64,000 bases of DNA from Pachyseris speciosa (taxonomy: Eukaryota > Cnidaria > Anthozoa > Scleractinia > Pachyseridae). The notes beneath the pieces were generated by a model that was not told the DNA's origin, searched no databases, and saw only the letters and a list, made by a program, of their open reading frames with translations. A program made the position numbers and the translations under genes. The DNA lies in NCBI GenBank assembly GCA_016490735.1, contig JAEMWC010000387.1, forward strand, positions 207,501-271,500, given 5' to 3'. Below, piece by piece: positions 1-10,773 of this stretch; positions within the stretch are counted from its first letter, which is position 1; each line of letters opens with the position of its first letter.

Positions 1-2150
1 TGGAAACTGGACGAAAAGGCACAAACTCTAAATAATTTTTTTCCGGCGTAATTTAGTAGGATACATAATACAATACATATGGGTTATTGGCCAAGCTTGC
101 TCGGTCAATATGGCGGGATATTGGCCAAGTTCTTTTATTGCGTGTTTATGGACCGAGACGAAGTCGAGGTCCTTAAACACGCAAAAAAAAAAGAACGAGG
201 CCAAAATCCTTCCATCTTGACCGAGCAAGCTTGGTCAATAAAGGATTTATTATATGACTCAAAGGACGCTATTAAATGACAGTAAAACGCGGGACGAACG
301 GGCTATCCCGCGCGGTCAAGATGGCTCCATCTTGACCTGGCGGGTAGCCAATCACAGCAGAAGAATTGATTCATCTTGACCGCTGATAGAGCCAGTCATA
401 TAATACAATACAATACAATACAATTCGTAGTATTGTTGAGAAAACTATAAGCAAAAAGTCGCACGACTAAATCGTACAATTCGTGATTTGTTAGTTACCC
501 ATGATTTTGAAAGTTGACAGATTGCACTCGCCTATATTTTGAGAACTGTCAGAACCACTCGTACCTATCAATCAAATAAAACGCGAATTGTTGAATCCAA
601 TTTATGCACAAGGAATTGTTGATATTTCAAAACTGGATCGTTTGAAAAGCTAACGTAAACTGGATACAGTGATCCTTACCATTTACACGGAAAACCCGCA
701 AATTCTGTTTGGAAAATGAAATCACATTCATACCATTCCATTTGGAACTTTTCAGGAATTATATAGACCATCGGCTTAATCAATGCACTTTTTTTTCTTT
801 TCAGTTGAGCTTTCCAATTGATACTAGTACATTTTATGATTTGTCCATTTTGCGTTTGGACAAGCTGCAGCACTGAACATTTACACTTAAACTTTCCACC
901 CGGATGGATCGCGTAAATGGTAAACGCCCCTAGTTTGTCGCGGAGTATGCAGTTTTTATTGACCGTAAATATGAACAGTACAATTTCTTACTTTTTGTAT
1001 GCATTATTTTTACGTTGAAAGGAAAGGATAATCTTCAAAATTCGATTACGGTGACCTTTGACGTTTTTAATAATCAGTGAAAATAAGTTATATTTTGCAT
1101 CTATTACCTTAAATGATGACAAAATATTACAGCATCTAACATTTAATACCTACAATAATAATATTTAATTGCACTTTTCCTATAAAAGCTTTTTCTATAA
1201 AAGTAATCAAAAGCCCATAACAGTTAGCATAGTAAAACTACCGACTTATCTTAAGAGTTAAAAATTTTTAAAAATATATTAAAACTTAAACATAAACTCT
1301 AACAAAGGCCTTAGAGAATAAAACATTGTTAACTAAATTCTTAAGAGTGTCAATGTCCTTAGCTTGATTTGTTGACAGAGGAAAGCTGTTCGACAAGACT
1401 GGGGTTACAGCCATAAACGCTCGCTTCCCCATAGTCTTTCGTTATTAAAATCGGACTTGCTAGCAATATGCCATTTCTGTTTAGAAGAAGATGATAATTC
1501 GAAGCCCAAACCATTATTAGCATTGATGTTAAAGACAACACTTATAACAATACTTGTCAAAATTGATTGGTCTCCTTCAATCTTCAGTATAATAGACTGT
1601 ATTTGTAAAATGTAAATGAATTATTTAACAGTCATTCAGTGAAGCGGAAGTGGAGAGCGATAGATTTCACCGCCACAATTCACTGACATCGGGGTGAAGA
1701 GTCCTCAAAAATCTATGGATAGCCAGCCTCAATAAGACACGTTAATCCTGGCAAATTAAGCAAAACCTCAAGAGTGAAATCGAAGAGAATCCTCAAAAAG
1801 TGACTAGCAAATCAATGCCATCCGTACGTGTTTGAGAAGCCAATGAGAGCCCGTTTTTTGATATGACAAACGTCAACGTTTAATGTTATTTAATGGCTCT
1901 AAACCTATTCCGTGTTGTCAATCAAACCATTCCAAAGGATTCTTCTCCTTTTTTTCTTTGTCACGCCACAGAAATTGCGATACCAATATATGGATCAGAA
2001 TTCCATTTTTTCTTCGCGTTCCTGTATTTTTTGAACACTTTAAAGGCGCAATAAATGCGAAATGAACTAGCTATACGCATGGTCTATTGGGAGGCCGCTG
2101 TTCAAGGTGACCGCATTTCCTAGAGATGCACCATTTTGCTAATGCCGCGC
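1..2150. repeat. Partial GPCR-array unit 0 (receptor 5' flank, no receptor in window)
   Basis: This stretch aligns by eye, in the same orientation and order, with 11.54-13.48 kb, 24.7-26.5 kb, 29.6-31.0 kb and 34.5-35.3 kb. Shared landmarks include the 'cggataaccatgaaattctg'-type block near 690 and the 'ctttttctataaaag' repeat near 1175. It therefore represents the distal part of an array unit whose receptor would lie left of the window or has been lost. No ORF here looks coding. The ORF at 2126-2485 lies over the end of the repeat and has no recognisable domain. Confidence 0.75.
78..396. mobile_element. Inverted-repeat insertion in unit 0
   Basis: Units A, B and C read straight through from 'ggatacataata' to 'caatacaattcg'. 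Unit 0 carries about 320 extra bases at this point. The insert contains opposed copies of 'ttggccaagcttgctcggtc' (about 98) and 'gaccgagcaagcttggtcaa' (about 219), so it is a fold-back or MITE-like element. AATAC-rich sequence at both edges could be a target duplication or simple repeat, so the exact ends are uncertain. Confidence 0.6.
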
Positions 2151-2469
2151 GCTCAGCAGCTGAAGGGTTTGAAAGAGTAGTTCCCAGTCCTTCGCGGGGG
2201 CATCCTTACAAACGGAAAAGTCAAAATAGCTTTGCTATTCAAGCAGAAATACTTAAGTCCAAAGTAAACATTACTAGAGCTAAATTAAGAATCAAGGTCT
2301 GTTTAGTAAAAGTGGGAGAAAAGGTTCATTGTGCTGTTTGGGGGGTGCTTCGTAGCGCCTGTCGTCATAACATCCTCAGACTGCACTCTGATCTTTTCCC
2401 CCAAAATGGCGCATTCCAGCAAAATCACGCTGAAATGGCCACAAATGGCACTGGAATAGAAATTAGTTT

Positions 2470-2715
2470 ATACTTAAGATTTTAAGTCGCAACGTTCAAT
2501 AAGTGAGAGAAATCGCACCTGAAAGCGACCAAAATCGTACCTGTAAACGGGCTTTAACCGTGATGCAAATCTACATTCCTTTCAATGAAACTCGTTCTAT
2601 TATACTTTAAAGTTTCATATTAATGATACTTGATGGATAACGTAGAAAATGTGTGAGACTGCAAAACGTTAGGTAGTCTCGCTTTAGCGATGAGGTACCA
2701 AAAGACTTTGCAACC
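2470..2715. repeat. Orphan receptor 3' flank relic
   Basis: The block with 'gcgatgaggtacca' at about 2688 and 'gtagaaaatgtgtgagactg' at about 2641 matches, with divergence, the sequence just beyond the stop codon of the array receptors (about 9.6-9.86, 17.37-17.48, 27.8-27.93 and 33.0-33.1 kb). No receptor follows it, so a receptor has probably been deleted here. Confidence 0.55.
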
Positions 2716-3467
2716 AATGTGGATTTACATTCTCTTTTATTCTTGATCATCTCTGCTGTTAGTTACAACAACAGCTCAATTTGAACTAATCACTAACGTC
2801 AAACCTCATCACTAATTAACGTCAAACCTCTACTACTGCTGCTAAGACGAGATTGAACCTAAAGCTAAATACAGGTTTTGGTTTTCGGACCGTGGGCACT
2901 AGGAGAATCCTTGGAATTGCTTAATTAGAGGAACCTAAACAAACCTACGTCACCAAATACGTAAACGGCAAATTACCAATTAAAACTCGAAAAAGATAAC
3001 CTTCTAAGGAAGGCTATAATCTTCATCTAGAGTTTCATTTAAGGAGGTCCAAGCCAAGGCCCACAGCAAGAATTTCCGAGTATGTCTACCGAGAGAAATT
3101 ACATGAGTAGACAACACAACTTGCAATTTAAGAAAGCACATATTGTGGCTAACCAAGACATTAAACGACCTCAGTTAGATCACAAGATCAGAGTAAGATC
3201 AGACGGTCACAAAGTATCAAGTAACGGGAACTAATTGAATCCCTAGATTTCTACATCACTATAAATAAACGATATTTTAAATTTAGAAATTCATAACAAA
3301 CATTTTGCACTCGTATGTAAATGAAACGTAACACGATATGATAGGTAAGGTTATTTTTAAAATTATTTGTGTAACGTACGTAAGTCTTATGTTTGCCAGT
3401 TTTACTTCAAATATTCGTCGTAAAGACTGCTTCGAAAAGAAAACTCATGTCTGTCTGCTTTTAAAAA
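2716..3467. other. Unassigned non-coding stretch
   Basis: No ORF, RNA gene or clear repeat was recognised. The sequence is AT-rich with short runs such as repeated 'aacgtcaaacctc' near 2800. Confidence 0.4.
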
Positions 3468-3892
3468 CTAACTTTTCGTTAATAGTGGAATAGAGAATTA
3501 ACTCTGAAGTGTAAATTAAAGTGCTACTTAAACTCATGAATAACCCACTGGGCGTTAGCCCTAGTAAATGGAAACAGGGAACCACACGAGGCGAAGAAAA
3601 AATCTTTTGACCTCGGTGGGAATCGAACCCACGACCTCCGGATTAGATCTACCGTTACTCTGCCGACTGAGCTACAAGGTCGCACAGAGAAAGTCGGGGA
3701 CGATTTTAGATGGTGAATCGCGGCAAAGAGAAAGTAAGGGTACATATGAATGTTGTGCCGCGTAGCACAAGGAACACAAATAGGGTTTAAGTAGCAATTT
3801 AGTTTACACTTCTTAGTTAATTCTCTATTCCACTATTTGTGTTCCTAGTGCTACGCGGCACAACATTCATATGTACCCTAACTTTTCGTTAA
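3468..3892 (-). mobile_element. tRNA-headed SINE with 15-bp target duplications and inverted 5' part
   Basis: The minus strand from about 3683 down to 3611 reads as a tRNA-like head. It has a 7-bp acceptor pairing (GACCTTG with CGAGGTC), a D-arm GCTC/GAGT, and a T-arm GTGGG-TTCGATT-CCCAC that contains a pol III B box. A SINE body follows toward 3483. The insert is bounded by identical 15-mers 'ctaacttttcgttaa' at 3468-3482 and 3878-3892, as expected for LINE-driven insertion. The segment 3738-3785 recurs inverted at 3835-3882, and the SINE 3' end (3483-3540) recurs inverted at 3786-3838. The insertion is therefore a fold-back, not a simple SINE. The anticodon stem does not pair well, so this is not a functional tRNA gene. 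Confidence 0.8.
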
Positions 3893-4195
3893 GTCGTGAC
3901 GCATAATAAAAGTTTGGTTTTATCTTCGGGGTGCTTGCCTTGATTTCTGTTCCACATTCTCTCTTCTTTTGCATTGTACACAACTGATTCTGAGAAGTAA
4001 CTGAAAACGCTTACAGAACAAGAATCGTATTTCTTCCCCTGACTTTTTTGTGCTTAGCAGCCTTTCCAGACTCACAATTTGCACTCATAAGTAAATGAAA
4101 TGCATTTAGGATAGAGTAGGGTATCTTACAAAGAACATTTTATTTTTACAAATAATTCATCTATATTGAGTCTATACTCGCCAGTTTTGTGTATT

Positions 4196-4274
4196 TATTC
4201 ATTCATTCATTCATTCATTCATTCATTCACTCACTCACTCACTCACTCATTCATTCATTCATTCATTCATTCAT
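4196..4274. repeat. ATTC/ACTC tetranucleotide microsatellite
   Basis: An uninterrupted (ATTC)n run has an internal (ACTC)n block. The repetitive Ser-Phe-Ile-His ORFs that cover it are artefacts of the repeat. Confidence 0.95.
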
Positions 4275-4835
4275 TTGCCTATTTATTTTTGCGATATGCT
4301 CAGCAACTCAACAAAACAAAAGTTACGCAACTGTTTCATTGTCACCTCCTAAATGGAGCAATTACTGGAGTTCAAACTAAACCACAGAAACAATTTCATT
4401 TACCAAGGCAGAGAAACATTTGCACAATGCTTTTAATGATGATTGTCATAAGTGAACGTTTAGCTGTTGTTGAATTTTATTTCAGGGTTTTCTAGTAGTA
4501 AATATTCCTCTTACTGGTATATCCAACTGTAGCAGTATTTTCAATTGCGGTTCACCGTGCAGGGGCGTAGCCAGGAGTTTTTCCTCAGGTACGCAAACAT
4601 TTGCCAAATCCAAAACTAGTCTACATCAAACCATTAACACAGCATGTCATCCCAAGACTACAATTACAGTATTTTAAACGAAGGCGTTCCTGTTCCGAAT
4701 TTTCCAATGGAATTTTCCTATTTTTCTATTGCGCGTAATCGTCATAGATGTCATAACAGAAGAGAAGTCCCGCGGAAAATGAACAGCTGTATCCATATGG
4801 CTTTGCTATCTCATTTTTCAATTACAACAGCAGTT
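4275..4835. other. Unassigned stretch downstream of receptor pseudogene
   Basis: No gene was recognised. The part nearest 4.83 kb is the 3' flank of the subfamily II receptor pseudogene and resembles the flank just below 39,270. Confidence 0.4.
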
Positions 4836-5416
4836 TTAGGTGCGGTTGTGACTTCTTAGCACATTCATAACAGCGTGTCGGATGTGTCTCATCTTCCAGC
4901 AGTAAATCAGAGAATTGAGGGACGAATTGAGCAAAACCAGAGTGAATGTGTAACGGTGAACTACTTTCAGAACCTCACTCGGTTCAAAACACTAAACAAT
5001 AAAATGCATGTGTTAGGTACATTACACACCAAAAACACGAAATATACGTACATTGCAGTGAACGCAGATTTTCTCAGCCGACTACCATTCATTATTTCAG
5101 CATTCGCCTGTTCTGCTTGCTGCACCTCAAACGCTTGGATCTGATAAGCGTGGCGTCGTACGACTACATATATCTTCCAATTAACGAAGGTTGCAGTTAA
5201 GAAACAGACACTGTCGATGATGTTAAAAATAACCAATGCAATACTGTACGGGATGAAAGACACGACCAATGAAAGAAATGTGCTGAACATCCAAATTGAG
5301 ATCACCGCAGCAACAACACGCTGGTGAGTCATACGTTCCTGGTATCTGAGGTGAAGATGAATGACCAAGAATCTGATGTTTGCGATGTAAGACGAATAAA
5401 CACCTCCTTCGCTCAT
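4836..5416 (-). pseudogene. Class A GPCR pseudogene, subfamily II (TM1-TM3 deleted)
   Basis: The reading frame starts at an ATG (5416) with the family N-terminus MSEGGVYSSYIANI. It then jumps straight to RFLVIHLHLRYQE, the segment after the DRF motif at the end of TM3. About 97 codons covering TM1-TM3 are therefore missing, in frame. TM4, TM5 and TM6 follow. A frameshift near 4985 (frame ends in NRVRF) disconnects TM7; the correct TM7 frame continues with NSLIYCWKM to a stop at 4836. The closest relative in the window is the intact receptor at 39,270-40,139, and its 5' flank is also duplicated there. Without TM1-TM3 and with a frameshift it cannot be a working receptor. Confidence 0.88.
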
Positions 5417-7900
5417 AATGAATAAACCTTAATTCTCACCAATTCTTAGCTGAAACTCTGAAGCTGTTCCGTCCAGTCTCAACACCACTCCAGACCAGCT
5501 CAATGTACAAGGATTAATATAAACTGAGTCAGCTGAGGGAAAACTTTTTCGCCATTAAAAGTCAATTGAAAACCTCCACAATCAATCAATCTCAATTCCT
5601 GAAGATCTTTGGGTTCAGAGCGTGGATAATCAAACCGAAACGTCAAAACTTGCCCGGTTTCCAGAAAACATAACCCTCGCTCATAAGTAAGTAAGTAAGA
5701 ACTTTATTATTGTGTAAAGATAAGAGATGTCCTCTTAATTGCTTTTGAAAACTTTGCCGCTTATTCAGGAATATATTTAGTAGAAATGTGGTAATTTTTA
5801 ATCTGAAATGACAAGCCCGAATTTCTGAAAGAGCATAAAAAGTACTGCCGCTGGCTTCAGAAAGCAAACTTTTTGTTAACGTAAAAAAAAAAAGCAATTA
5901 TACATATGCTCAAATAAAATAGAATATTTCGAAATAAGATTTATGCCCGTACTGTCATTGATCTTTAAGAATTAATCAGTCCCGACAAGTTGAAAAAAGT
6001 TCTTCCCTCGCCTGATTTAGATATAAATTTGGTAATAGATGATTGTGGTAAGTTCTTTGTTTTTATTTCGCTTCATCTGGATGGATTTAGCGTACAAGCA
6101 AATTTTTGAACAAAAGGGAATGATCGTTAGGCTTAGCGCGCAATTCCCCTTTAGTTAACCCTAATTATAATAATTATAATCGTCATCGTTATCATCACTC
6201 TTATTATTGTCGTCATTATGATTGCAGAAAGTTTTATTACCCAGGCGCAATTGGTAGGAAGTGGAATTGCGACTAGGACATGACATCTAACAAATTTAAT
6301 TCTGAGCTTTACTGTTTAGCGGTAATTTCCATGCTGTTTTCTTACTGAATTGAATGATTCTTTAAAACCTCTTTTTACGGGCCCTGACTCTGGGATCAGT
6401 TTTTTAAGAGTAAATATATATCAGGCCTTCCGACATAACTGTGTTGTGGCGTTTGTTTGCAGTCTGTTCAGCAAAAGAGTATGCGGCAACCACACTTTGT
6501 TGCTCCTTTCCTTAATAAGTATCAGTTTAATTATCATTGGAAAATGATAAGTACGTTGCTATAAAACGGGACTAGTGCTTCCAGGATTTGTAGACTGCTC
6601 ACAGTCCAACGAATTGCAGCGGGTGGGCTATTGTAAAATGTGACAAGTTTCATTTCCATTTGTCATAGCTTTCTTACTGCCGAGTTGCGAACTCCTCTGG
6701 GGTCAATTGTTAAGCTGTAAATATATAATTGTTTAACAGGAAGTATATCAGTCAGGCCTGCCGACATAAGGGCTGTTTTAACTGTATGGTGACATTGGAT
6801 TGCAGTCCGGATGTAGAGCCAAATCGTATGCGGCAACCCCACATTATTATCGCACCTTTCTTTTATAATTACTAAGCACGATTTCAGACAAGTCGGCTTT
6901 TTAGAATGGTAGAGGTTCTCTATTAAAAGAAGAGAGAAGTGACTTATTAGAATGTGTGGTGGTTACATTATTACAAAATGCGTAAAGCGCTGACACAATT
7001 TGCCACAGGCGATTTCTTACAAACTACAACCCAAACAGTCTAATTACCATTTGTACTTAATCGGTAAGCTGCTATAAAACGAGACCAGTACTTCCACGAT
7101 TTGTAGACTGCTCACGCTGTCCAACGATTAGCAGCGGGTGTGTTCTTGTAAAACGTCTGAAAAATGGCCGAACCAAAAACTCGAAACCCTCATAAATGGT
7201 CTTGTCGGCCTTGCACCCACTCTAAATAATCGCTATTGGTTATTTATTGATCGCTAAATATCATTTGTTGATCCATCTTAGCCATACAAACACAGAAGGA
7301 AAATATATATATATACAAAACAAACAGATTTTGGTGGTTAAAAGTAAAACTTCCCGATTTCGGTGGGCTTTTTTTTTTTTTTAGTTTTTTTTTTTTTAGA
7401 TGGAACAGAATGGGTCTTGTTGGCCTTGTAACCACTCTAAATCATCATTAAATATCTTTTTTTTTAAATCTATTTTAGCCATACACAAACACAGAATAAA
7501 AATTCCAATTTTTCAAATTTTGACCCCAAACCGGCCATACCCCTTTGCAAAAATGGCCCAGCCAGAAATTCAACCAATGTGAGAAGCAAAACCAAAACCA
7601 ATCGCTACTTGCACGGGCGCATTTTGCTTCGCTTTGAATACACCACTTTGCTAGTGATCAGTTCCTGGTGAATTGTGGGCAGATCCAGTCCTTTGTGGGG
7701 GTAAACGGCCATTTTAGGATGTAATTTGAAATCGTAATTTTGACCGTTTTCCCCCACTAAGGACTGGATCTACCCACAATTTACCAGGAACTGATCATTA
7801 GCAAGATGGTGTATTCTGATTGTCTTATTGCACCATGTCAACTGTTGTGATTTGCTGAAGTGATTGGTTTTGTTTTGGTTTTACAACACTTAATTGAAAA
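5417..7900. repeat. Subfamily II receptor 5' flank, duplicated at 40.1-42.4 kb
   Basis: Long collinear matches link this region to 40,140-42,400. Examples are 'gcaaaagagtatgcggcaac' near 6473 and 41,040, and the block containing 'aaatggtcttgtcggccttg' near 7193 and 41,791. The receptor and about 2.3 kb of upstream DNA were duplicated as one segment. No ORF inside is supported as a gene. Poly-T and AT tracts at 7.30-7.40 kb are part of it. Confidence 0.75.
7636..7816. mobile_element. Hairpin MITE
   Basis: The arms starting with 'gaatacaccac' at 7636 and ending with 'tggtgtattc' at 7816 pair along most of their length, including 'gatcagttcctggtgaattg' at about 7657 opposite its complement ending about 7796. 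The loop is short and there is no ORF. Confidence 0.75.
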
Positions 7901-9562
7901 GTGCTCTATGATCTCTTAACTCGGAATTCCACTAATAAAAATTTTTATAAGCCGTGTACAAGAAGCAATATTGGAAAACAATCTGTATCATCAATTGTAG
8001 ATGACCGTTGGCAAGATCTTCCAACTAGCTTAAAAAAATCTGAACAAATTAAAAGAATTTCTTCTTAAAACTCAATCTAGTAAGTAAAATCATGCCAGCG
8101 ACTGCCTATAAATGTGCTTATTTTTCGTCTTAGTTTTTAAATGTGTGTATCTGATGTTGTTTTTGTGTTGTTGTTGTAGCCGCTACAATTTGTTTAATTG
8201 CCTTTCCTTAGCTAGGGGCTAACTAGAAAACTTCAGTTTATTTAGCCCCTAGACACCTTTAAATTGTAATAGTTAAGCTTTTCTTTTCTTTTTACAGCTC
8301 TAAATTCCTTTAAAAAATGTAACGCTAATTACTCGGGATACTGTAAGTATACCGAGTTATAAAATGTGTTAGATTTCAGTCTTTTTTTTTTTCCTGTGCA
8401 GCAAAATGCACAATGCAATTACGTTCCGGTGTTTTGATTGCCAATGCACAATAGCAGGCACGTGCCTGTGTGTTCATTGGTTAATGCAAACCACATAGTT
8501 CAAAGGTCGAAAGGCTAAAATCACGCGACGGTTGTTTTGAAGTTATCCAAAATTCATCGTGTTTGAGTTGTGAAACTAGATATTTTAATCAATTTAAGCA
8601 CAGTCTGTCCCCATGAAAAGGTTTGCCGAGTTTTAAGAGAAAGTTGGAAAGCCTCGCACGTGTAGTGCTTATCGGCTAATCGATATCACAAGTCGAATTC
8701 GAATACTGTGACAGTTCTATATTTAGAAAAATTGCAGATTTGCACAAAATTGTTTTCGTAATGTGATACCTTCCATTTAATACGTGACCGCAAGTGAACA
8801 CTCAAGGTTAAATAATCCACTTCGACTGCCGGGACAAATTTTCCTGCGTATATCTTTGTAAAGTTGTGTGCTGAATTTAAGGCGAAATGCTAGAGTTCTT
8901 GATACATAAACAAGTTAAAAACACACGATAGTAAACGTAATTTGTCCCCCATGATAAAAAGGTAATCAAATGGTATACTCGTGAAACTAGGAAATAATTT
9001 CACTTGCATTTCGTCAAAATTCTAATAATTTCCCTCGCCTTCCTCCTTTAATTACCGATGTAAATTAAAACTGTTCGTTTGTCGAGTATGCCGTTTCTAC
9101 TCAATTTCTTTCTTTTTGCTTATTATTTGTATTCTGTGAGGAAATGTCAGTTTTTGATTTGGATCACTTCTGACATTTGCTGTCATGTTTTTAATAAAAT
9201 TGTATGGATTATTTAACCTCTGTTTACCGCAGTCGAGACGGTATGATAGTGGTGGACTTTTTCACCCGACTCTATTCAGACACTGAGTAAATGATTGTTT
9301 AACAAAACAAATACCTCTTTTAGCTGGAAATTGGACTTCTGGTTGAATTGCGCATGCTTAGAGTTCAGCGTCCTGTTGGGTTTCCGTTTTACTTCAGCTC
9401 GTTTGTATTGTTTAAAAACTCCTGAACTTAACAGATCTTTTGAGAGTCGCTCGTTTCTTCAAGCCTGCGACTGAAGTAACGAACGAAGACTCGAGGAACG
9501 AGATTGAGGGACTTTCTGTACCTGGATGAATTTTACCGTGCTTCAATAAAGATTTCTTGCTT
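7817..9562. other. Unassigned non-coding stretch between subfamily II flank and unit A
   Basis: No convincing ORF or RNA gene. A short inverted repeat ('ctaggggctaa' about 8212, 'ttagcccctag' about 8241) is the only local structure noted. The interval probably includes decayed insertions that I cannot classify. Confidence 0.4.
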
Positions 9563-9897
9563 GCATTTAGTTTACACTTAACAAAGTCACGACTTTTGTG
9601 TGAGAAAAATCGCAGTGGAAAACGTCTCGAAAGTTCCGTTAAAAATCGCAGGCCGTAACCGGGAAGTTACGCTGATGTAAGACTTGTTTTTGACAACTTG
9701 TTCTGAGTTAGCATATTTATTACCGCTTTTATGATTTAAAGTTTCACGCTGAGTAATCATAAAATTAAAGTTGACCGGAGTTAAAATCAATGGCGTAGAA
9801 AACTGTGTGACACTAAAACAGTTTAGGCAGACTAGCTTCAGCGATAAGGTACCAAGACGCTGTACACCAGCAGCTGTATCCAGATGGCTTTGTTTGT

Positions 9898-10773
9898 TCA
9901 CTGTTCCGTCTTAATTCTTAAATATGCATTTCGTAATATGTTTATCACAGCGTGTCTAATTTGTCTCATCTTCCAGCAGTAAATCAGAGGTTTGAGAGAA
10001 GAGTTGAGAAAAAGCAGAGTCAGTGTGTAACGTTTAATTATTGTCACAATCAAACTCGGCTTATAGACGAGAAACCATGCAATACAAATGTTAGGCAAAT
10101 AACACACCAAAAACACCAAATATATGAAAATTGCAGTGAACGCAGATTTTCTCAGCCTGTTGCCATTTAGCATTTCAGCATTCAGTTGTTCTACTCTCTG
10201 CACTTGTAGAGCTTGGATTTGATGTGCGTGGCGTCGTGCGGCTTTATATATCTTCCAAATAAGTATACCTGGAGTTAAGAAACAGACACCATTAATAATG
10301 TTGAAAATAACTGATGCAATATTGTCCGGGATGAAAAGCACAGCTAATGGCGGAAATGTGCTGCACACCCAAATTGACATAACCGTGGCAACAACACGCT
10401 TGTGAGTCAAAAATTCCTGGTATCTGAGATGAAGATGAATGGCCAAGAATCGGCTGTCCAGAGATTTAACGCCAAAGAACGAAGCATACGAAAAGACCAT
10501 CCCTGTAGTGCGATACTCGCCATAAAACGTTTGATAGTTTCTGGCGTTTTGCTCTATAGAAAGATATGCAATATACAGTGGATGTACCAGCAAACTAACA
10601 CCAAGGTCAGAAACAGCAAGACTCAGGAGCAGTGTTTTCAAAGTCTTTGGTAACGAAGAAGTTTTTCTAATCGCGTGGATTGTGACACTGTTCAACATGA
10701 TGTCAGTAAAGCTGAGCAGAGCGTTAAAGGTAATATTAGCAGTGTAAGACGAATAAACGCTTCCTTCTTTCAT
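9898..10773 (-). CDS. Class A GPCR, array copy A (open frame, altered TM3 and TM7 motifs)
   Basis: Intronless 291-codon receptor starting at the ATG (10773) shared with the other copies (MKEGSVYSSY). Seven hydrophobic segments are present. The LAVSD motif of TM2, a Trp in TM4, a Pro/Tyr pair in TM5 and CYLP in TM6 are visible. Two hallmark sites are changed. The TM3 end reads GVKSLDSRFLAI where siblings read FLSLDRFLAI: a Ser separates the Asp and Arg of the DRF motif and the segment is one residue shorter. The TM7 motif is KPLIY instead of NPLIY. Both changes should impair G-protein coupling in a normal class A receptor. The C-tail RIKTEQ matches copies C and D. The frame is intact, so it may be expressed, but I suspect an inactive or repurposed receptor. 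The ligand is unknown. Confidence 0.85.
   Translation of the reverse strand: MKEGSVYSSYTANITFNALLSFTDIMLNSVTIHAIRKTSSLPKTLKTLLLSLAVSDLGVSLLVHPLYIAYLSIEQNARNYQTFYGEYRTTGMVFSYASFFGVKSLDSRFLAIHLHLRYQEFLTHKRVVATVMSIWVCSTFPPLAVLFIPDNIASVIFNIINGVCFLTPGILIWKIYKAARRHAHQIQALQVQRVEQLNAEMLNGNRLRKSAFTAIFIYLVFLVCYLPNICIAWFLVYKPSLIVTIIKRYTLTLLFLNSSLKPLIYCWKMRQIRHAVINILRNAYLRIKTEQ

Noticed and set aside
2126..2485. 119-residue plus-strand ORF
   Set aside because: It spans the end of a duplicated repeat and a receptor-flank relic; no domain, and the homologous repeats are not open.
3611..3683. Functional tRNA gene on the minus strand
   Set aside because: Acceptor and T arms pair, but the anticodon stem does not and the sequence continues into a SINE body with a target duplication.
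4166..4495. ORFs with Ser-Phe-Ile-His repeats
   Set aside because: They are translations of an (ATTC)n microsatellite; no start context or domain.
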